From the NCBI GenBank assembly GCA_023388535.1, contig JAEWFZ010000014.1, positions 86,783-150,782 on the forward strand: 64,000 nt of DNA. The letters are read 5' to 3'. Positions 52,367 to 60,958 of this stretch are shown here, piece by piece; positions within the stretch are counted from its first letter, which is position 1; every line of letters begins with the position of its first letter. The DNA is from Bacillota bacterium. GTDB taxonomy: Bacteria; Bacillota_I; Bacilli_A; Erysipelotrichales; Erysipelotrichaceae. Position numbers and translations under genes: made by a program. Below the pieces are notes generated by a model, which saw only the letters and a program-made list of their open reading frames with translations, was not told the DNA's origin and did not search any database.

Positions 52367-53355
52367 AGTAGTCCAACCCATAAGCCAACAATGGCACAGA
52401 AAAGACCGACTAAATAAAACATCATGACAACCCCTTGTTCACGCCAACCGGAAATAATAAAGGAGTAATGAATTGGGGTGTATTTAAAGATCCGTTTTTT
52501 AATGGTTTTAACCGCTAATATTTGTAAAATAACCGTCATTGTTTCCCAAACGAAAACGCCACCAACAATAATGAGAATTATTTCTTTATTTAAGACTAAG
52601 GCGCTCGCCGCAAACATACCGCCTAAACCCAGCGATCCACAATCGCCCATAAAGATTTGAGCCGGTTTATGATTATATAGCAGAAACCCTAACAGCGCTC
52701 CAAAGATACTAGCTAATAAAATTAAAAGATAATAGGACTGGTGGCTGTGAGCAAAAACCATGAATGGCATTAAGGCAATAGCACTGGTACCAGCCGCTAG
52801 ACCATCCATGCCATCGGTAATATTAACCGCATTACTAGTTCCTACAAACATAATTAAAATCAATAATAAATAAAAGATACCCAAAGGTAACGCCAAGTTG
52901 ACCACTGGCAAATGTAAAACTAAATCATTTTCAAAGGATTGAAAAATCAGATAGACGCCAATCGCTAATATTAGCTGTAAGAGGGCCTTTAACCATGGTT
53001 TTAAACCATCGTTTTTACCTTCTTTAATAATTTTATAATCGTCCCAAAAGCCAATCAAACTATAACCAACAAAGGAAACCCAAGCAATTAGAAAATGCTC
53101 GGCCTGCCAGTTATACTTAAGGACATAATGGAGAAACAGAAAAACAACCATACTTAAAATGGCTGCGATACTGACAAAAACCGTTCCTCCGAGAGTTGGT
53201 GTTATCGGTTTATCTTTAAACTCTTCCAACGCATATTCGGAGACCGATTGATGTACTTTGATACTCCGAAAAAACGGAATAACTTTTGGATATATCAAGA
53301 CGGCTAGAATAAAACTAAACACCGCCATGAGAGCTGCTATTAACATCGGAATCAT
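52363..53355 (-). CDS. mraY: Phospho-N-acetylmuramoyl-pentapeptide transferase
   Basis: Integral membrane enzyme that makes lipid I. 330 residues with about ten membrane segments. TPTLGGTVF near residue 53, the catalytic Asp pair in GFWDDYKI, NITDGMDGLAAG near 178 and the loop YTPIHYSFIISGW near 300 are typical. It lies between the transpeptidase gene (10-base gap) and murD (ATGA). Confidence 0.97.
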   Translation of the reverse strand: MIPMLIAALMAVFSFILAVLIYPKVIPFFRSIKVHQSVSEYALEEFKDKPITPTLGGTVFVSIAAILSMVVFLFLHYVLKYNWQAEHFLIAWVSFVGYSLIGFWDDYKIIKEGKNDGLKPWLKALLQLILAIGVYLIFQSFENDLVLHLPVVNLALPLGIFYLLLILIMFVGTSNAVNITDGMDGLAAGTSAIALMPFMVFAHSHQSYYLLILLASIFGALLGFLLYNHKPAQIFMGDCGSLGLGGMFAASALVLNKEIILIIVGGVFVWETMTVILQILAVKTIKKRIFKYTPIHYSFIISGWREQGVVMMFYLVGLFCAIVGLWVGLL

Positions 53356-53365
53356 GACTAACCTC

Positions 53366-55510
53366 TTATTTAAGTACTACGTGGAGTACTTCATTTTCTT
53401 TGATAACTTGATCGCGTGGGATCGATTGGGAATGGACGACTCCTTCCCCTTCAATAGTGAGTTGAAGGTTAGCGAGTTTTGCGAAGTTTTGGACTTCTTT
53501 TCGCGTCATCCCCGATAAGTTTATCATAGTTAGGTTATTTTTGGACATTTTTAAGAAGACTGCTTCATTATTTAACATCGTGGTATTGCCCACAGGTAGT
53601 TGGGCTAAGACTTGATCGCCTTTTCCAATTTTTATCAGTTTTAAATCTAGGCCTTCAATTTTTTGATTGACATAATTAAAGGAATGGTTTACTAATTGGG
53701 GAATGGTTACCTCACGAATTTGATGGTTCTCATTGATTTCATCGTCGTTGTGATTTTTTCTGAGATAACGGACCGTTATCGCATCGACGATATTACGATG
53801 AGCTTCGCGAGTATCGTGAATGCGGGCTACCCCACCCTTGGTTACATAAGCATAGAGCGCTAAATATTGTGGATCTTCGGCTGGCAAGGCCATGACTAGA
53901 TTGTGTAAAGTTTTTTCGTTACTATAGCCCCCGTTGGGGTCAGCTATCTGAGCGGTACCGGTTTTAGCGATAATATCGACGTTTTTGGTTCCATAGTTGG
54001 CATAGTAATACGGACCATGAATGACATCGTACATTAGCTGCTGCATCTTCTTGGCGGTACTTGGTTTGATTGGATTGCCGACAATGGTCGTCTTGCCTTC
54101 ATAAACGAGTTCGTTAGTGTCTGAATTTTTAATATAATCAACAAAATATGGTTTAACCATTGTGCCATCGGAAACAATCGCCGAATAGGCTTGAAGCATT
54201 TGTAAAGTCGATACGGTAATGGCTTGGCCAAAGGAGGTATTGACTTGTTCAATCGGATATTTATAAGCAATAGTTCCGGCAGGATCACTGAAACGATCGG
54301 TATTGATCGGCGATAAAAAGCCAAAGTTTTTTAAATATTGTAAATAAACATCCGCCCCCATTTCATCAACCATCATCGAAGTGACGACGTTTAATGATAG
54401 TGGGAAGGATTCATCTAAGCCTTTTAAGCCATAATTACGACGGCTAGCGTTGTAGACTCTACCGTGACGAGTCGGTGTTTTTGATTGATATAATTTACCA
54501 TTGTCACTGCCAACATAAAAGACGGCCGTCGGCACTTTACGTTGTTCGTCGTATAAGCCTTGATCGATATAGGCTGCATAGGAAAAGGCCTTCATCGTCG
54601 ATCCAGGCTCGAAGGCGGTTGATAACGGATAGTTTAAATAATTATCTATAGGATTTTTAACATCTAAGGCTGGGGATTGGCCGATGGCTAAAACCTTACC
54701 GGTTTTTATTTCCATAATCGCGCCAAACGCATAATCGCTATTGACATCGCGTTCGGTAAGTTTAAAGCTGGCTTCCAAAGTCTCTTGCATGGTTTGATCG
54801 AGGGTTAAATACACATCGTTACCATTTTTAGCCGGCTCTAAAGTGACGGTATCTTGGTCAATAATATATCCGTATTTATCTTTTTGAGCGACTCGAGTAC
54901 CATTTTCACCTTGAAGTAGATCATCAAATAAAAGTTCAATACCGAATTGTCCTTCGGTCTTGTAATTGGTTTCGTTGTAGCGCGCCAAACCTAAAAGATT
55001 TGAGGCCAAGTTACCCTTTGGATAAGCTCTGGTAAAGGAATTAACAAACCCAATCCCTGGTAGTTTTAAAGCTTCAATGGCTCGTTTTTGACTGAGCGTT
55101 AAATTGCGACTTTTAACCCCGAATTCGGTTTGATATAGATCGCGATTGAGATAGGTTAGAATCACTTTAGCTTCCATATTTAAAATAGGAGCTAGTTGAT
55201 TGGCGGTCGCTTCTTTGTCGACGATATGGGCTGGTTTTTTCCCATTCATTCGACTGGTCGAAAGATAGGCGATTAAATTATAGGATTGGGTATCGGTAGC
55301 AAACAATACCCCATTCTTATCATAAATATTGCCGCGACGCGCAAAAATAATATCTTCGGAATAATTAAGATTTTCAGTATGATTTTTTAAGTTTTCTCGA
55401 GTATAGACGTGATAGCCAGGAACGGTTACTAAAAAAACGTTAGTCGCGATAATCGCTAACGTCAAAAAGAAAAGGATATGTATTACGATTCCTTTTCCAC
55501 GCTTAGTCAT
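53366..55510 (-). CDS. pbpB: Division-type penicillin-binding protein with PASTA domains
   Basis: Class B transpeptidase (PBP2B/FtsI type, possibly PBP2X-like), 714 residues. One N-terminal membrane helix (about 8-28), the PBP dimer domain, and the transpeptidase with the catalytic Ser in FEPGSTMKAF near 305, SLN near 365, and IIAKTGTAQIAD near 530 follow. Two PASTA domains form the C-terminus (about 595-714). It makes septal peptidoglycan cross-links. Position after ftsL and before mraY is the conserved cluster order. Confidence 0.94.
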   Translation of the reverse strand: MTKRGKGIVIHILFFLTLAIIATNVFLVTVPGYHVYTRENLKNHTENLNYSEDIIFARRGNIYDKNGVLFATDTQSYNLIAYLSTSRMNGKKPAHIVDKEATANQLAPILNMEAKVILTYLNRDLYQTEFGVKSRNLTLSQKRAIEALKLPGIGFVNSFTRAYPKGNLASNLLGLARYNETNYKTEGQFGIELLFDDLLQGENGTRVAQKDKYGYIIDQDTVTLEPAKNGNDVYLTLDQTMQETLEASFKLTERDVNSDYAFGAIMEIKTGKVLAIGQSPALDVKNPIDNYLNYPLSTAFEPGSTMKAFSYAAYIDQGLYDEQRKVPTAVFYVGSDNGKLYQSKTPTRHGRVYNASRRNYGLKGLDESFPLSLNVVTSMMVDEMGADVYLQYLKNFGFLSPINTDRFSDPAGTIAYKYPIEQVNTSFGQAITVSTLQMLQAYSAIVSDGTMVKPYFVDYIKNSDTNELVYEGKTTIVGNPIKPSTAKKMQQLMYDVIHGPYYYANYGTKNVDIIAKTGTAQIADPNGGYSNEKTLHNLVMALPAEDPQYLALYAYVTKGGVARIHDTREAHRNIVDAITVRYLRKNHNDDEINENHQIREVTIPQLVNHSFNYVNQKIEGLDLKLIKIGKGDQVLAQLPVGNTTMLNNEAVFLKMSKNNLTMINLSGMTRKEVQNFAKLANLQLTIEGEGVVHSQSIPRDQVIKENEVLHVVLK

Positions 55511-55512
55511 TT

Positions 55513-55815
55513 CTAATTCCCGTCAATGGCCACATGATTCTCTAAGTTACGATCAAGGCCAGCTTCGTTGGCTATGGTAATTACTCTTTGGTAAGTGGTT
55601 AATTCTTCAATTTCGACCGCTAAGGCTTCGTTCTCAATACGTAGATTGCGCAATTTGGCTTGGGTCTTTTGAATTTCTACTTGAACCGCCACAGCAGCCC
55701 CGCGAACAAAAATGGACGATAATACCATGGCGACCAATGAAAGTATTAGTAAGGTGGTTGAGAATTTTAATAGTTTGTTGGTTTTTCTTTTCTTAGTGTA
55801 CTTGATGGTGGCCAT
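55513..55815 (-). CDS. ftsL: Cell division protein FtsL
   Basis: 100 residues: a short basic cytoplasmic start (TKKRKTNK), one membrane helix (about 18-37) and an extracellular coiled coil with heptads (TQAKLRNLRIENEALAVEIEEL). Sequence is poorly conserved in this family, so the call leans on topology and on the position between rsmH and the transpeptidase gene (2-base gaps). Confidence 0.88.
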   Translation of the reverse strand: MATIKYTKKRKTNKLLKFSTTLLILSLVAMVLSSIFVRGAAVAVQVEIQKTQAKLRNLRIENEALAVEIEELTTYQRVITIANEAGLDRNLENHVAIDGN

Positions 55816-55817
55816 AT

Positions 55818-56738
55818 TTACTCTCCTTTTTTTCTTAAGATGCGGGCTTTAGCGCTTGCGGCGCGCGGGTTTTCGTTTATTTCTTGATTACTTGGGGTAA
55901 TCACTTTTTTGGTTAAATGTTCAAACTGAATAATTTCTTCGTTGAGAAGCGGTAATCGTTTATCCACTTTGGCTGGGGTTGATAAATGATTGAAATACTG
56001 TTTAACGAGGCGATCTTCCAAGGAATGAAAGGTAATCACTACCAGCCTACCCTCGGGTTTTAGTATGGAAGCCGCTTGTTCTAGCGCGGTTTGAATTGAG
56101 GCTAGCTCTTGGTTGACTTCGATACGGATGGCTTGGAAGCTTTGCTTGGCGGGATGGCCTTTTTTTCTTAATACTCTTTGGGGTAAAGCGGATTTAATGA
56201 CATCAACCAATTGGAAGGTTGTTTCAATAGGACGCGCTTTAACGATGGCTTTAGCAATGGCTTTGGAAAATTTTTCTTCTCCATACTGCCATAAGATGTT
56301 TGCTAGGGCTTCCTCGCTATAGCTATTGACGACTTGATAAGCATCCAAGCTTTGGCTTTGATCCATCCTCATGTCGAGGCGTGCATCGAAGCGATAGGAG
56401 AATCCTCTTAGTGGGTCATCAAATTGTGGGGATGAAACACCTAAATCAAATAGCACGCCATCGACAGTTTGGATATTTCGAATATTTAGTTGTTCTTTTA
56501 AATTTGAGAAATTGTCGTGAATTGGGGTGAAATTTGAATATTGGCTAGATATTTCTTTTTCGGCATATTTTATGGCTTCTATATCTAGATCAAAGCTATA
56601 GAGATGTCCATGGCTTAGTTTTTCTAGAATAGCTTTACTATGTCCCCCACGACCTAGGGTGGCATCGACGTAGATGCCTTCTGATTTTATAGCTAATCCT
56701 GTTAGCGTTTCTTCTAAGAGGATCGGTATATGTTTCAT
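55818..56738 (-). CDS. rsmH: 16S rRNA (cytosine-1402-N4) methyltransferase
   Basis: 306 residues. HIPILLEETLTGL at the start, the SAM motif VDATLGRGGHSKAIL near residue 24, VLFDLGVSSPQFD near 97 and PAKQSFQAIRIEVNQEL near 195 are diagnostic, with LVVITFHSLEDRLVKQYF after. The ATG overlaps the mraZ stop by one base (TAATG). Confidence 0.97.
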   Translation of the reverse strand: MKHIPILLEETLTGLAIKSEGIYVDATLGRGGHSKAILEKLSHGHLYSFDLDIEAIKYAEKEISSQYSNFTPIHDNFSNLKEQLNIRNIQTVDGVLFDLGVSSPQFDDPLRGFSYRFDARLDMRMDQSQSLDAYQVVNSYSEEALANILWQYGEEKFSKAIAKAIVKARPIETTFQLVDVIKSALPQRVLRKKGHPAKQSFQAIRIEVNQELASIQTALEQAASILKPEGRLVVITFHSLEDRLVKQYFNHLSTPAKVDKRLPLLNEEIIQFEHLTKKVITPSNQEINENPRAASAKARILRKKGE

Positions 56739-57169
56739 TAGATTAAAAATTCAGTGAGATGTTCAGCGACATTCTCAAACGACTCACTAGCCTCGTCGTA
56801 GTAGCTATCCCAACGCTGTTGATCCCAGAGTTCGACATGATCGCCAGCACCAACGATGACGACGTTCTTATCGAGGTTGGCTTCACTCATTAAGTTAGCT
56901 GGTATTAAGACTCTACCCTGTTTGTCTACATCGACTTGAGTCGCTTTGGCGGTTAAGGCTCGAATGTACTTACGAGCATCCCCGCGCGTCTGTGGCATTT
57001 GTAGTAGTTGTTGGTGACGTTTTTCCCAAGCTGGTAAGGTCCAGAAGTCTAAACAGCCATCAAACCCACGAGCAATAATAAAAGACGAACCTAATTCATC
57101 ACGTAGTTTAGCTGGGACGATAACTCGGCCTTTAGCATCTAAATTGTGTTGGAATTCGCCTATAAACAT
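56738..57169 (-). CDS. mraZ: Transcriptional regulator MraZ
   Basis: 143 residues with two AbrB/SpoVT-like domains: GEFQHNLDAKGRVIVPAKLRD-type repeat at the start and a second at about 80-100 (DKQGRVLIPANLM). MraZ binds direct repeats in front of its own cluster and controls it; such repeats are clearly present upstream (57179-57215). It heads mraZ-rsmH-ftsL-pbpB-mraY-murD. Confidence 0.97.
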   Translation of the reverse strand: MFIGEFQHNLDAKGRVIVPAKLRDELGSSFIIARGFDGCLDFWTLPAWEKRHQQLLQMPQTRGDARKYIRALTAKATQVDVDKQGRVLIPANLMSEANLDKNVVIVGAGDHVELWDQQRWDSYYDEASESFENVAEHLTEFLI

Positions 57170-57178
57170 GATTTCTCA

Positions 57179-57215
57179 CCCACTTGCTACCACTTAGCAC
57201 CACTTTCTACCACTA
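57179..57215 (-). promoter_or_regulatory. MraZ boxes, four direct repeats at 10-bp period
   Basis: On the minus strand AGTGG occurs four times at exact 10-base steps (complement CACT at 57181, 57191, 57201 and 57211), three of them as AAGTGG. They cover the start site and the 5' leader between the -10 and the mraZ ATG. This matches the repeated MraZ operator known from other bacteria, including Mollicutes. Confidence 0.85.
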
Positions 57216-57243
57216 TCTTACCAAAAGCTTTTGGAAATGTGAA
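57215..57243 (-). promoter_or_regulatory. mraZ cluster promoter
   Basis: TTCACA (57238-57243) and TAAGAT (57215-57220) are 17 bases apart on the minus strand. The spacer contains the perfect 14-bp palindrome CCAAAAGCTTTTGG (57221-57234). Confidence 0.6.
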
Positions 57244-57254
57244 GTAAAACATAC

Positions 57255-57287
57255 AAAAAAGACCAAATTCTTTTATTAATTTGGTCT
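57255..57287 (-). terminator. Terminator at the end of the accessory region
   Basis: AGACCAAATT pairs with AATTTGGTCT around an 8-base loop, with six T residues on the minus strand. The 230 bases between it and the fumarase-alpha-like stop (57288-57520) are AT-rich and hold no gene I can support. Confidence 0.75.
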
Positions 57288-57520
57288 AGTTAATTTAATT
57301 TAATATTTTCAGGGCTTAATTTGGAATGTTTAACAACTCTTAAATGAACTCCAGATTATATTTCTTAAAATTAATTCTGTGTAACAAACTATTAGAATAG
57401 AATAAACTGTTATATATTTGAATATAAATAAAATTAATTAAAAGAGTATCAGAAAAATCTATGTTATTAGTCGTACATCCTATTATTTGATTAATTATCA
57501 AACAAAGTTAGATTTTTTGC

Positions 57521-58369
57521 TTACAAGTCTACACTAGCAATACGTGGTTCAATACTACAACAGGGACTTACACTCACAATTCGTACTCCACTAGCCCTTT
57601 GCGGTCCAACACGTAAAAAAGTTGCTAGTACAGAATGGTTTCCGCCTAACCCTAAAGGGCCAACTTTACTCTTGTTGACTAAATCAGTAATCTTCTGTTC
57701 TAAGCTTGATTGAATTTCATACCGCCCGTAGATCTGTGCTTGCATCATTAAAGCAGTTGCTTCATAATGAGATCTACCAATTCCAATTGCTAAAGTACAC
57801 GGAGAACAACCCAATAAACCTACTCCTTCTGACCCCCATGATACAATTTCGTTTAAAACCGTATCAATACTATTTTTATGATAAATTCGATAGGTTTTCC
57901 CACGAATTGCTGGCCCTCCGCCTAATAGTAAAATATGAAGCCGAAGTAAATCAGGGTTATCAGACGGAATAAACATAATCGGCGCAGGTACAACACCTGC
58001 AGGATCAGTATCTAGAACACCAGATTGTTCAATTCTTTCTACATCATTACCTATTATATTCATTGGCCGCCCAGGTAGCAATCTTAATCCTTGTCTTATA
58101 CCTTCATAAATAGTTTCTATCAATTCACCATCTACTTGACGGTTTTTTCCCATTTCTAGAACCAGATGTGGTATTCCGGTGTCGTCACATAAAGGAGTGC
58201 CAGATTTTTCAGCTACTTCTGCGTTTTCTAATATTGTTTCTAACACCCACTTAGCATTGCTGTTAGTTTCTTTTTCTATCGCTTCACGATATTTTTGTTT
58301 TAGTCCTTCTCTAAAAGTAGAACCAGCATAGACAACTGCATTGCTAATTTTCTCAATATTATTTTTCAT
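57521..58369 (-). CDS. Iron-sulfur fumarate/tartrate-type hydratase, alpha subunit
   Basis: 282 residues from ATG 58369, set because GGAG lies six bases upstream; earlier ATGs are in or next to that site. The three cluster cysteines are in PLCDDTG near residue 57, LLGCSPCTLAIGIGRS near 185 and SPCCSIEPRIA at the end. LPGRPMNIIGND and DPAGVVPAPIMF are substrate-region motifs of the FumA/TtdA family. With the beta subunit next to it (11-base overlap) it should form a two-subunit hydratase of a fumarate-like acid. Substrate (fumarate, tartrate, mesaconate or other) is undetermined. Confidence 0.88.
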   Translation of the reverse strand: MKNNIEKISNAVVYAGSTFREGLKQKYREAIEKETNSNAKWVLETILENAEVAEKSGTPLCDDTGIPHLVLEMGKNRQVDGELIETIYEGIRQGLRLLPGRPMNIIGNDVERIEQSGVLDTDPAGVVPAPIMFIPSDNPDLLRLHILLLGGGPAIRGKTYRIYHKNSIDTVLNEIVSWGSEGVGLLGCSPCTLAIGIGRSHYEATALMMQAQIYGRYEIQSSLEQKITDLVNKSKVGPLGLGGNHSVLATFLRVGPQRASGVRIVSVSPCCSIEPRIASVDL

Positions 58370-58880
58370 CATCTTCTCCATATATCGATTTACCTTTTGC
58401 TGCCGCAACAATCATCCTCAATCCATTAACTTTCAATCTATAAAATGCTTCCATACCAAATTCTTCAAACGCTGCTACTTTAACCTCTTCGACATGGCTC
58501 ATTAATAAGGCAGTCGTCGGAGGAACAACAGCAAATATCGAATTATGCTCTCTTAACTCTGATATAGTCTCATCTGAAATTTTACCTTTCCCTAAATGAA
58601 TACGTACACCAGCTTTAGATAATGGAACAATACTATTTTCTATTTCAACTTTATTACTTGAAGTTGGACCTATTCCTGCTTCACTGACAGCAGTGTGAAA
58701 TATTAAACTACCGTCTAAATCTATTCCCATTTCGGCTAGCTTATCTTGATTATAAGATTTTACTATTTTTGGTAAAACGATGTCTCTACCACAGAATATA
58801 TATCCAGATAAAGAAACAATATCCCCTATCTCTAAGTTAGCTATATCTTCTTTCCTTAATGGTGTTGTTAAATTTATCAT
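58359..58880 (-). CDS. Iron-sulfur fumarate/tartrate-type hydratase, beta subunit
   Basis: 173 residues matching the C-terminal half of FumA or TtdB. Typical features are LRKEDIANLEIGDIVSLSG at the start, the swivel-loop region HTAVSEAGIGPTSSNKVE near 65, and IHLGKGKIS. The catalytic loop is contributed by this subunit. The C-terminal VEEVKVAAFEEFGMEAFYRLKV is typical too. Lies 9 bases after the lyase gene and overlaps the alpha gene. Confidence 0.88.
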   Translation of the reverse strand: MINLTTPLRKEDIANLEIGDIVSLSGYIFCGRDIVLPKIVKSYNQDKLAEMGIDLDGSLIFHTAVSEAGIGPTSSNKVEIENSIVPLSKAGVRIHLGKGKISDETISELREHNSIFAVVPPTTALLMSHVEEVKVAAFEEFGMEAFYRLKVNGLRMIVAAAKGKSIYGEDDEK

Positions 58881-58889
58881 ATAAATCTC

Positions 58890-60044
58890 CTAAAAGTCTT
58901 CATTCGCTGTAGAAATCAGTTCATATATGCTGTTTTCGTTTTCTACTACACCAAATGCTCTTGCACGATCTAATATCTTTTGCGCCCACAGTGTGTGTGG
59001 TTTTATTTCATTCATCTTGTTTGAGGTTGAACTTTTAACAACCCCATCAGCTGTACTTAATATTTGTTGTGCATCGTTGAATTCCTCTTTTGTCACTGTC
59101 ATCAAAGCATTAACATATTTGATTTGGGTTGGATGAATTATCGTGCGTCCACAAAAACCGTTCTCTCTATCAATTAAAACTTCACGAAGCAAACCATCAA
59201 TCTCATTATTAATTACTGGTACACGATTTATTAAGTTCTGAAAAAAATCGAAGTTTTCAGAATGTACTGTATGAGTAATATCTGGTTTCCTAAAATACTC
59301 CCAAACCGGTCCTGATATAACGTATTTGTTATCTCTTGAAAATATATTAAGAATATCTGCAAGAATATCATTTACAGTAAGTATGTCATAAATAGGGAAT
59401 TTAACACTTCTACGCAAACCAAATATTGAAGAAAAATCTGTTGCACCAACACGAACTTGAAGAATATATTTAAAATATTTATCTAAAGTTTTCTCAATAC
59501 AAATGAGTTCTTCAATGCGAGATTCTTTTTGAGCCACTTTGGTATCTTCAATGATTGGCATCCCGTATAATATTTCATCTAAACGAATGTTAAGATTAAC
59601 CAATTGTTTCAGGTAAATCTCTCCATTTTCAGAATTAAATTTAGGAAGATTAAAACCAGTTAATATCTTTGCTTGTGATTTAGTTAATCGATTAGAAAAA
59701 GCAATAAATTGTTCTGGTGAACGTACACGAATAAAAATCATTGGTAAATCATTTCGGGTAATAGTGCCGTTTTCGATCGATTCATGCAGTGTGCTTAATA
59801 TTTCCAATGTGTTTTCTTCTGCTGCAGATACATCCTCTTCAGGACAAGCATCTTCGAAACATAGAACCATTGAAGTTAAGCCTGGAATTGACTTAGATAA
59901 AATTTTCGGTGCAAATTTCGTCGTTCCCGGCATGTACATCGTTGCCCCCAAACAATATCGTAACACTTGCGTATCTGTATATTTGTCAAACTCTATTGGA
60001 TCAACAGTAAACTTAAATTCTGGATTGTACTTGTGATGTCTCAT
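58890..60044 (-). CDS. HpcH/HpaI-CitE-type carbon-carbon lyase family protein
   Basis: 384 residues with a TIM-barrel lyase appearance: YCLGATMYMPGTTKF near 31, VLCFEDACPEEDV near 59 (the acidic metal site region), MPIIEDTKVA near 165, RVGATDFSSIFGLRR near 199, and CGRTIIHPTQIKYVNAL near 295. It belongs to the wider citrate lyase beta/malyl-CoA lyase superfamily, nearest I think to the C-C bond lyase branch seen in tellurite-resistance-type clusters. Here it sits between a hydratase and a ThDP decarboxylase, so a cleavage or condensation of a hydroxy acid is plausible. Reaction unknown. Confidence 0.75.
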   Translation of the reverse strand: MRHHKYNPEFKFTVDPIEFDKYTDTQVLRYCLGATMYMPGTTKFAPKILSKSIPGLTSMVLCFEDACPEEDVSAAEENTLEILSTLHESIENGTITRNDLPMIFIRVRSPEQFIAFSNRLTKSQAKILTGFNLPKFNSENGEIYLKQLVNLNIRLDEILYGMPIIEDTKVAQKESRIEELICIEKTLDKYFKYILQVRVGATDFSSIFGLRRSVKFPIYDILTVNDILADILNIFSRDNKYVISGPVWEYFRKPDITHTVHSENFDFFQNLINRVPVINNEIDGLLREVLIDRENGFCGRTIIHPTQIKYVNALMTVTKEEFNDAQQILSTADGVVKSSTSNKMNEIKPHTLWAQKILDRARAFGVVENENSIYELISTANEDF

Positions 60045-60079
60045 TAATTGAATCCTTTCTAATTATAAAATTTATTTTA

Positions 60080-60958
60080 TTATTCTGAAGGAATTGCATC
60101 CGGATAGTATTGATCTAACATTCTTTTAACTAATACAATTTGTTTTGCTCTCTTTTTAGCATCATCTACACTACTATCCCAACTATGTGTTTTTGCCACT
60201 GAACCACCAGTCTTTAAATAAACTGGAGCTGCCACACGGACCATTTCAGGTACTTCATAGTGACGAATAAATCCACCAGATGATGCAGGATTTTCAGTAT
60301 GAATATCAATAGGAATATCGATAGCTTGACGCATTGAACTTAACATTTGTAATTGAATGTCGCGAACTGGATTAACTGAATCTGCACCAATATTTTGAAG
60401 CAATAACGCTGAACAAGGATTACCAAAACCAGTATGGGCAGATACTTTAAAATGTACATCTTCAGGAATTTTATTCGCTTCACGGAATTTATTTAAAACC
60501 CATAGACTTCCTTCATCGTAAACAAGAAATCCACGGCAACCTAATTTCGAAGCTCTCTTGACTTCCTCAATAGCCCTCACAATTTGTTCTTGACCACGAA
60601 GCCGATATCCCATACGCTGTCCCTCAGAAGTATTTACAGAAGCTGATGTGTCTGTAGTAGCACGAGGTCCAATTGCTAAAACGAGTTCTACATCGTATTG
60701 CTTTGCTAAATCTACCATTTGTGTAATTTCATCATCTGTTAATGACATAATGCCCTTCGTTTGAGTAACTCGGTGAATACGAATATTATAAGCAGACAAT
60801 GTTTCTAAAAGTGCTTTCATAGCAGCCGGTCCTTGGATACCCGGTACTTCAAAACGATATTGCGAACCATCTGGAAATCGTTTCATTGAAGTAGGTAACG
60901 AATAATCATCACCTCCAGGTAATCCTAATTCCTTTAAAAAGTTTCTAGTTTCATTCAT
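60080..60958 (-). CDS. TIM-barrel protein, U32-peptidase-like, unknown reaction
   Basis: 292 residues. Recognisable blocks are RFEVPGIQGPAAMKALLETL, HRVTQTKGIMSLTDDEI, IGPRATTDTSAS, the central GFLVYDEGSLWVLNKF, and PVYLKTGG near the C-terminus. Homologues I recall are labelled peptidase U32 but lack proof of proteolysis. The repeated beta-alpha pattern suggests a TIM-barrel enzyme. Its ATG overlaps the decarboxylase stop (ATGA), so the two are coupled. In phosphonate clusters the gene next to this type of decarboxylase encodes PEP mutase; the present protein lacks the mutase signature EDKxxxK. Confidence 0.6.
   Translation of the reverse strand: MNETRNFLKELGLPGGDDYSLPTSMKRFPDGSQYRFEVPGIQGPAAMKALLETLSAYNIRIHRVTQTKGIMSLTDDEITQMVDLAKQYDVELVLAIGPRATTDTSASVNTSEGQRMGYRLRGQEQIVRAIEEVKRASKLGCRGFLVYDEGSLWVLNKFREANKIPEDVHFKVSAHTGFGNPCSALLLQNIGADSVNPVRDIQLQMLSSMRQAIDIPIDIHTENPASSGGFIRHYEVPEMVRVAAPVYLKTGGSVAKTHSWDSSVDDAKKRAKQIVLVKRMLDQYYPDAIPSE

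Noticed and set aside
57179..57215. Short repeats at 10-bp steps as a CRISPR array
   Set aside because: Repeats of five to six bases without spacers of CRISPR length, placed before mraZ, are MraZ boxes.
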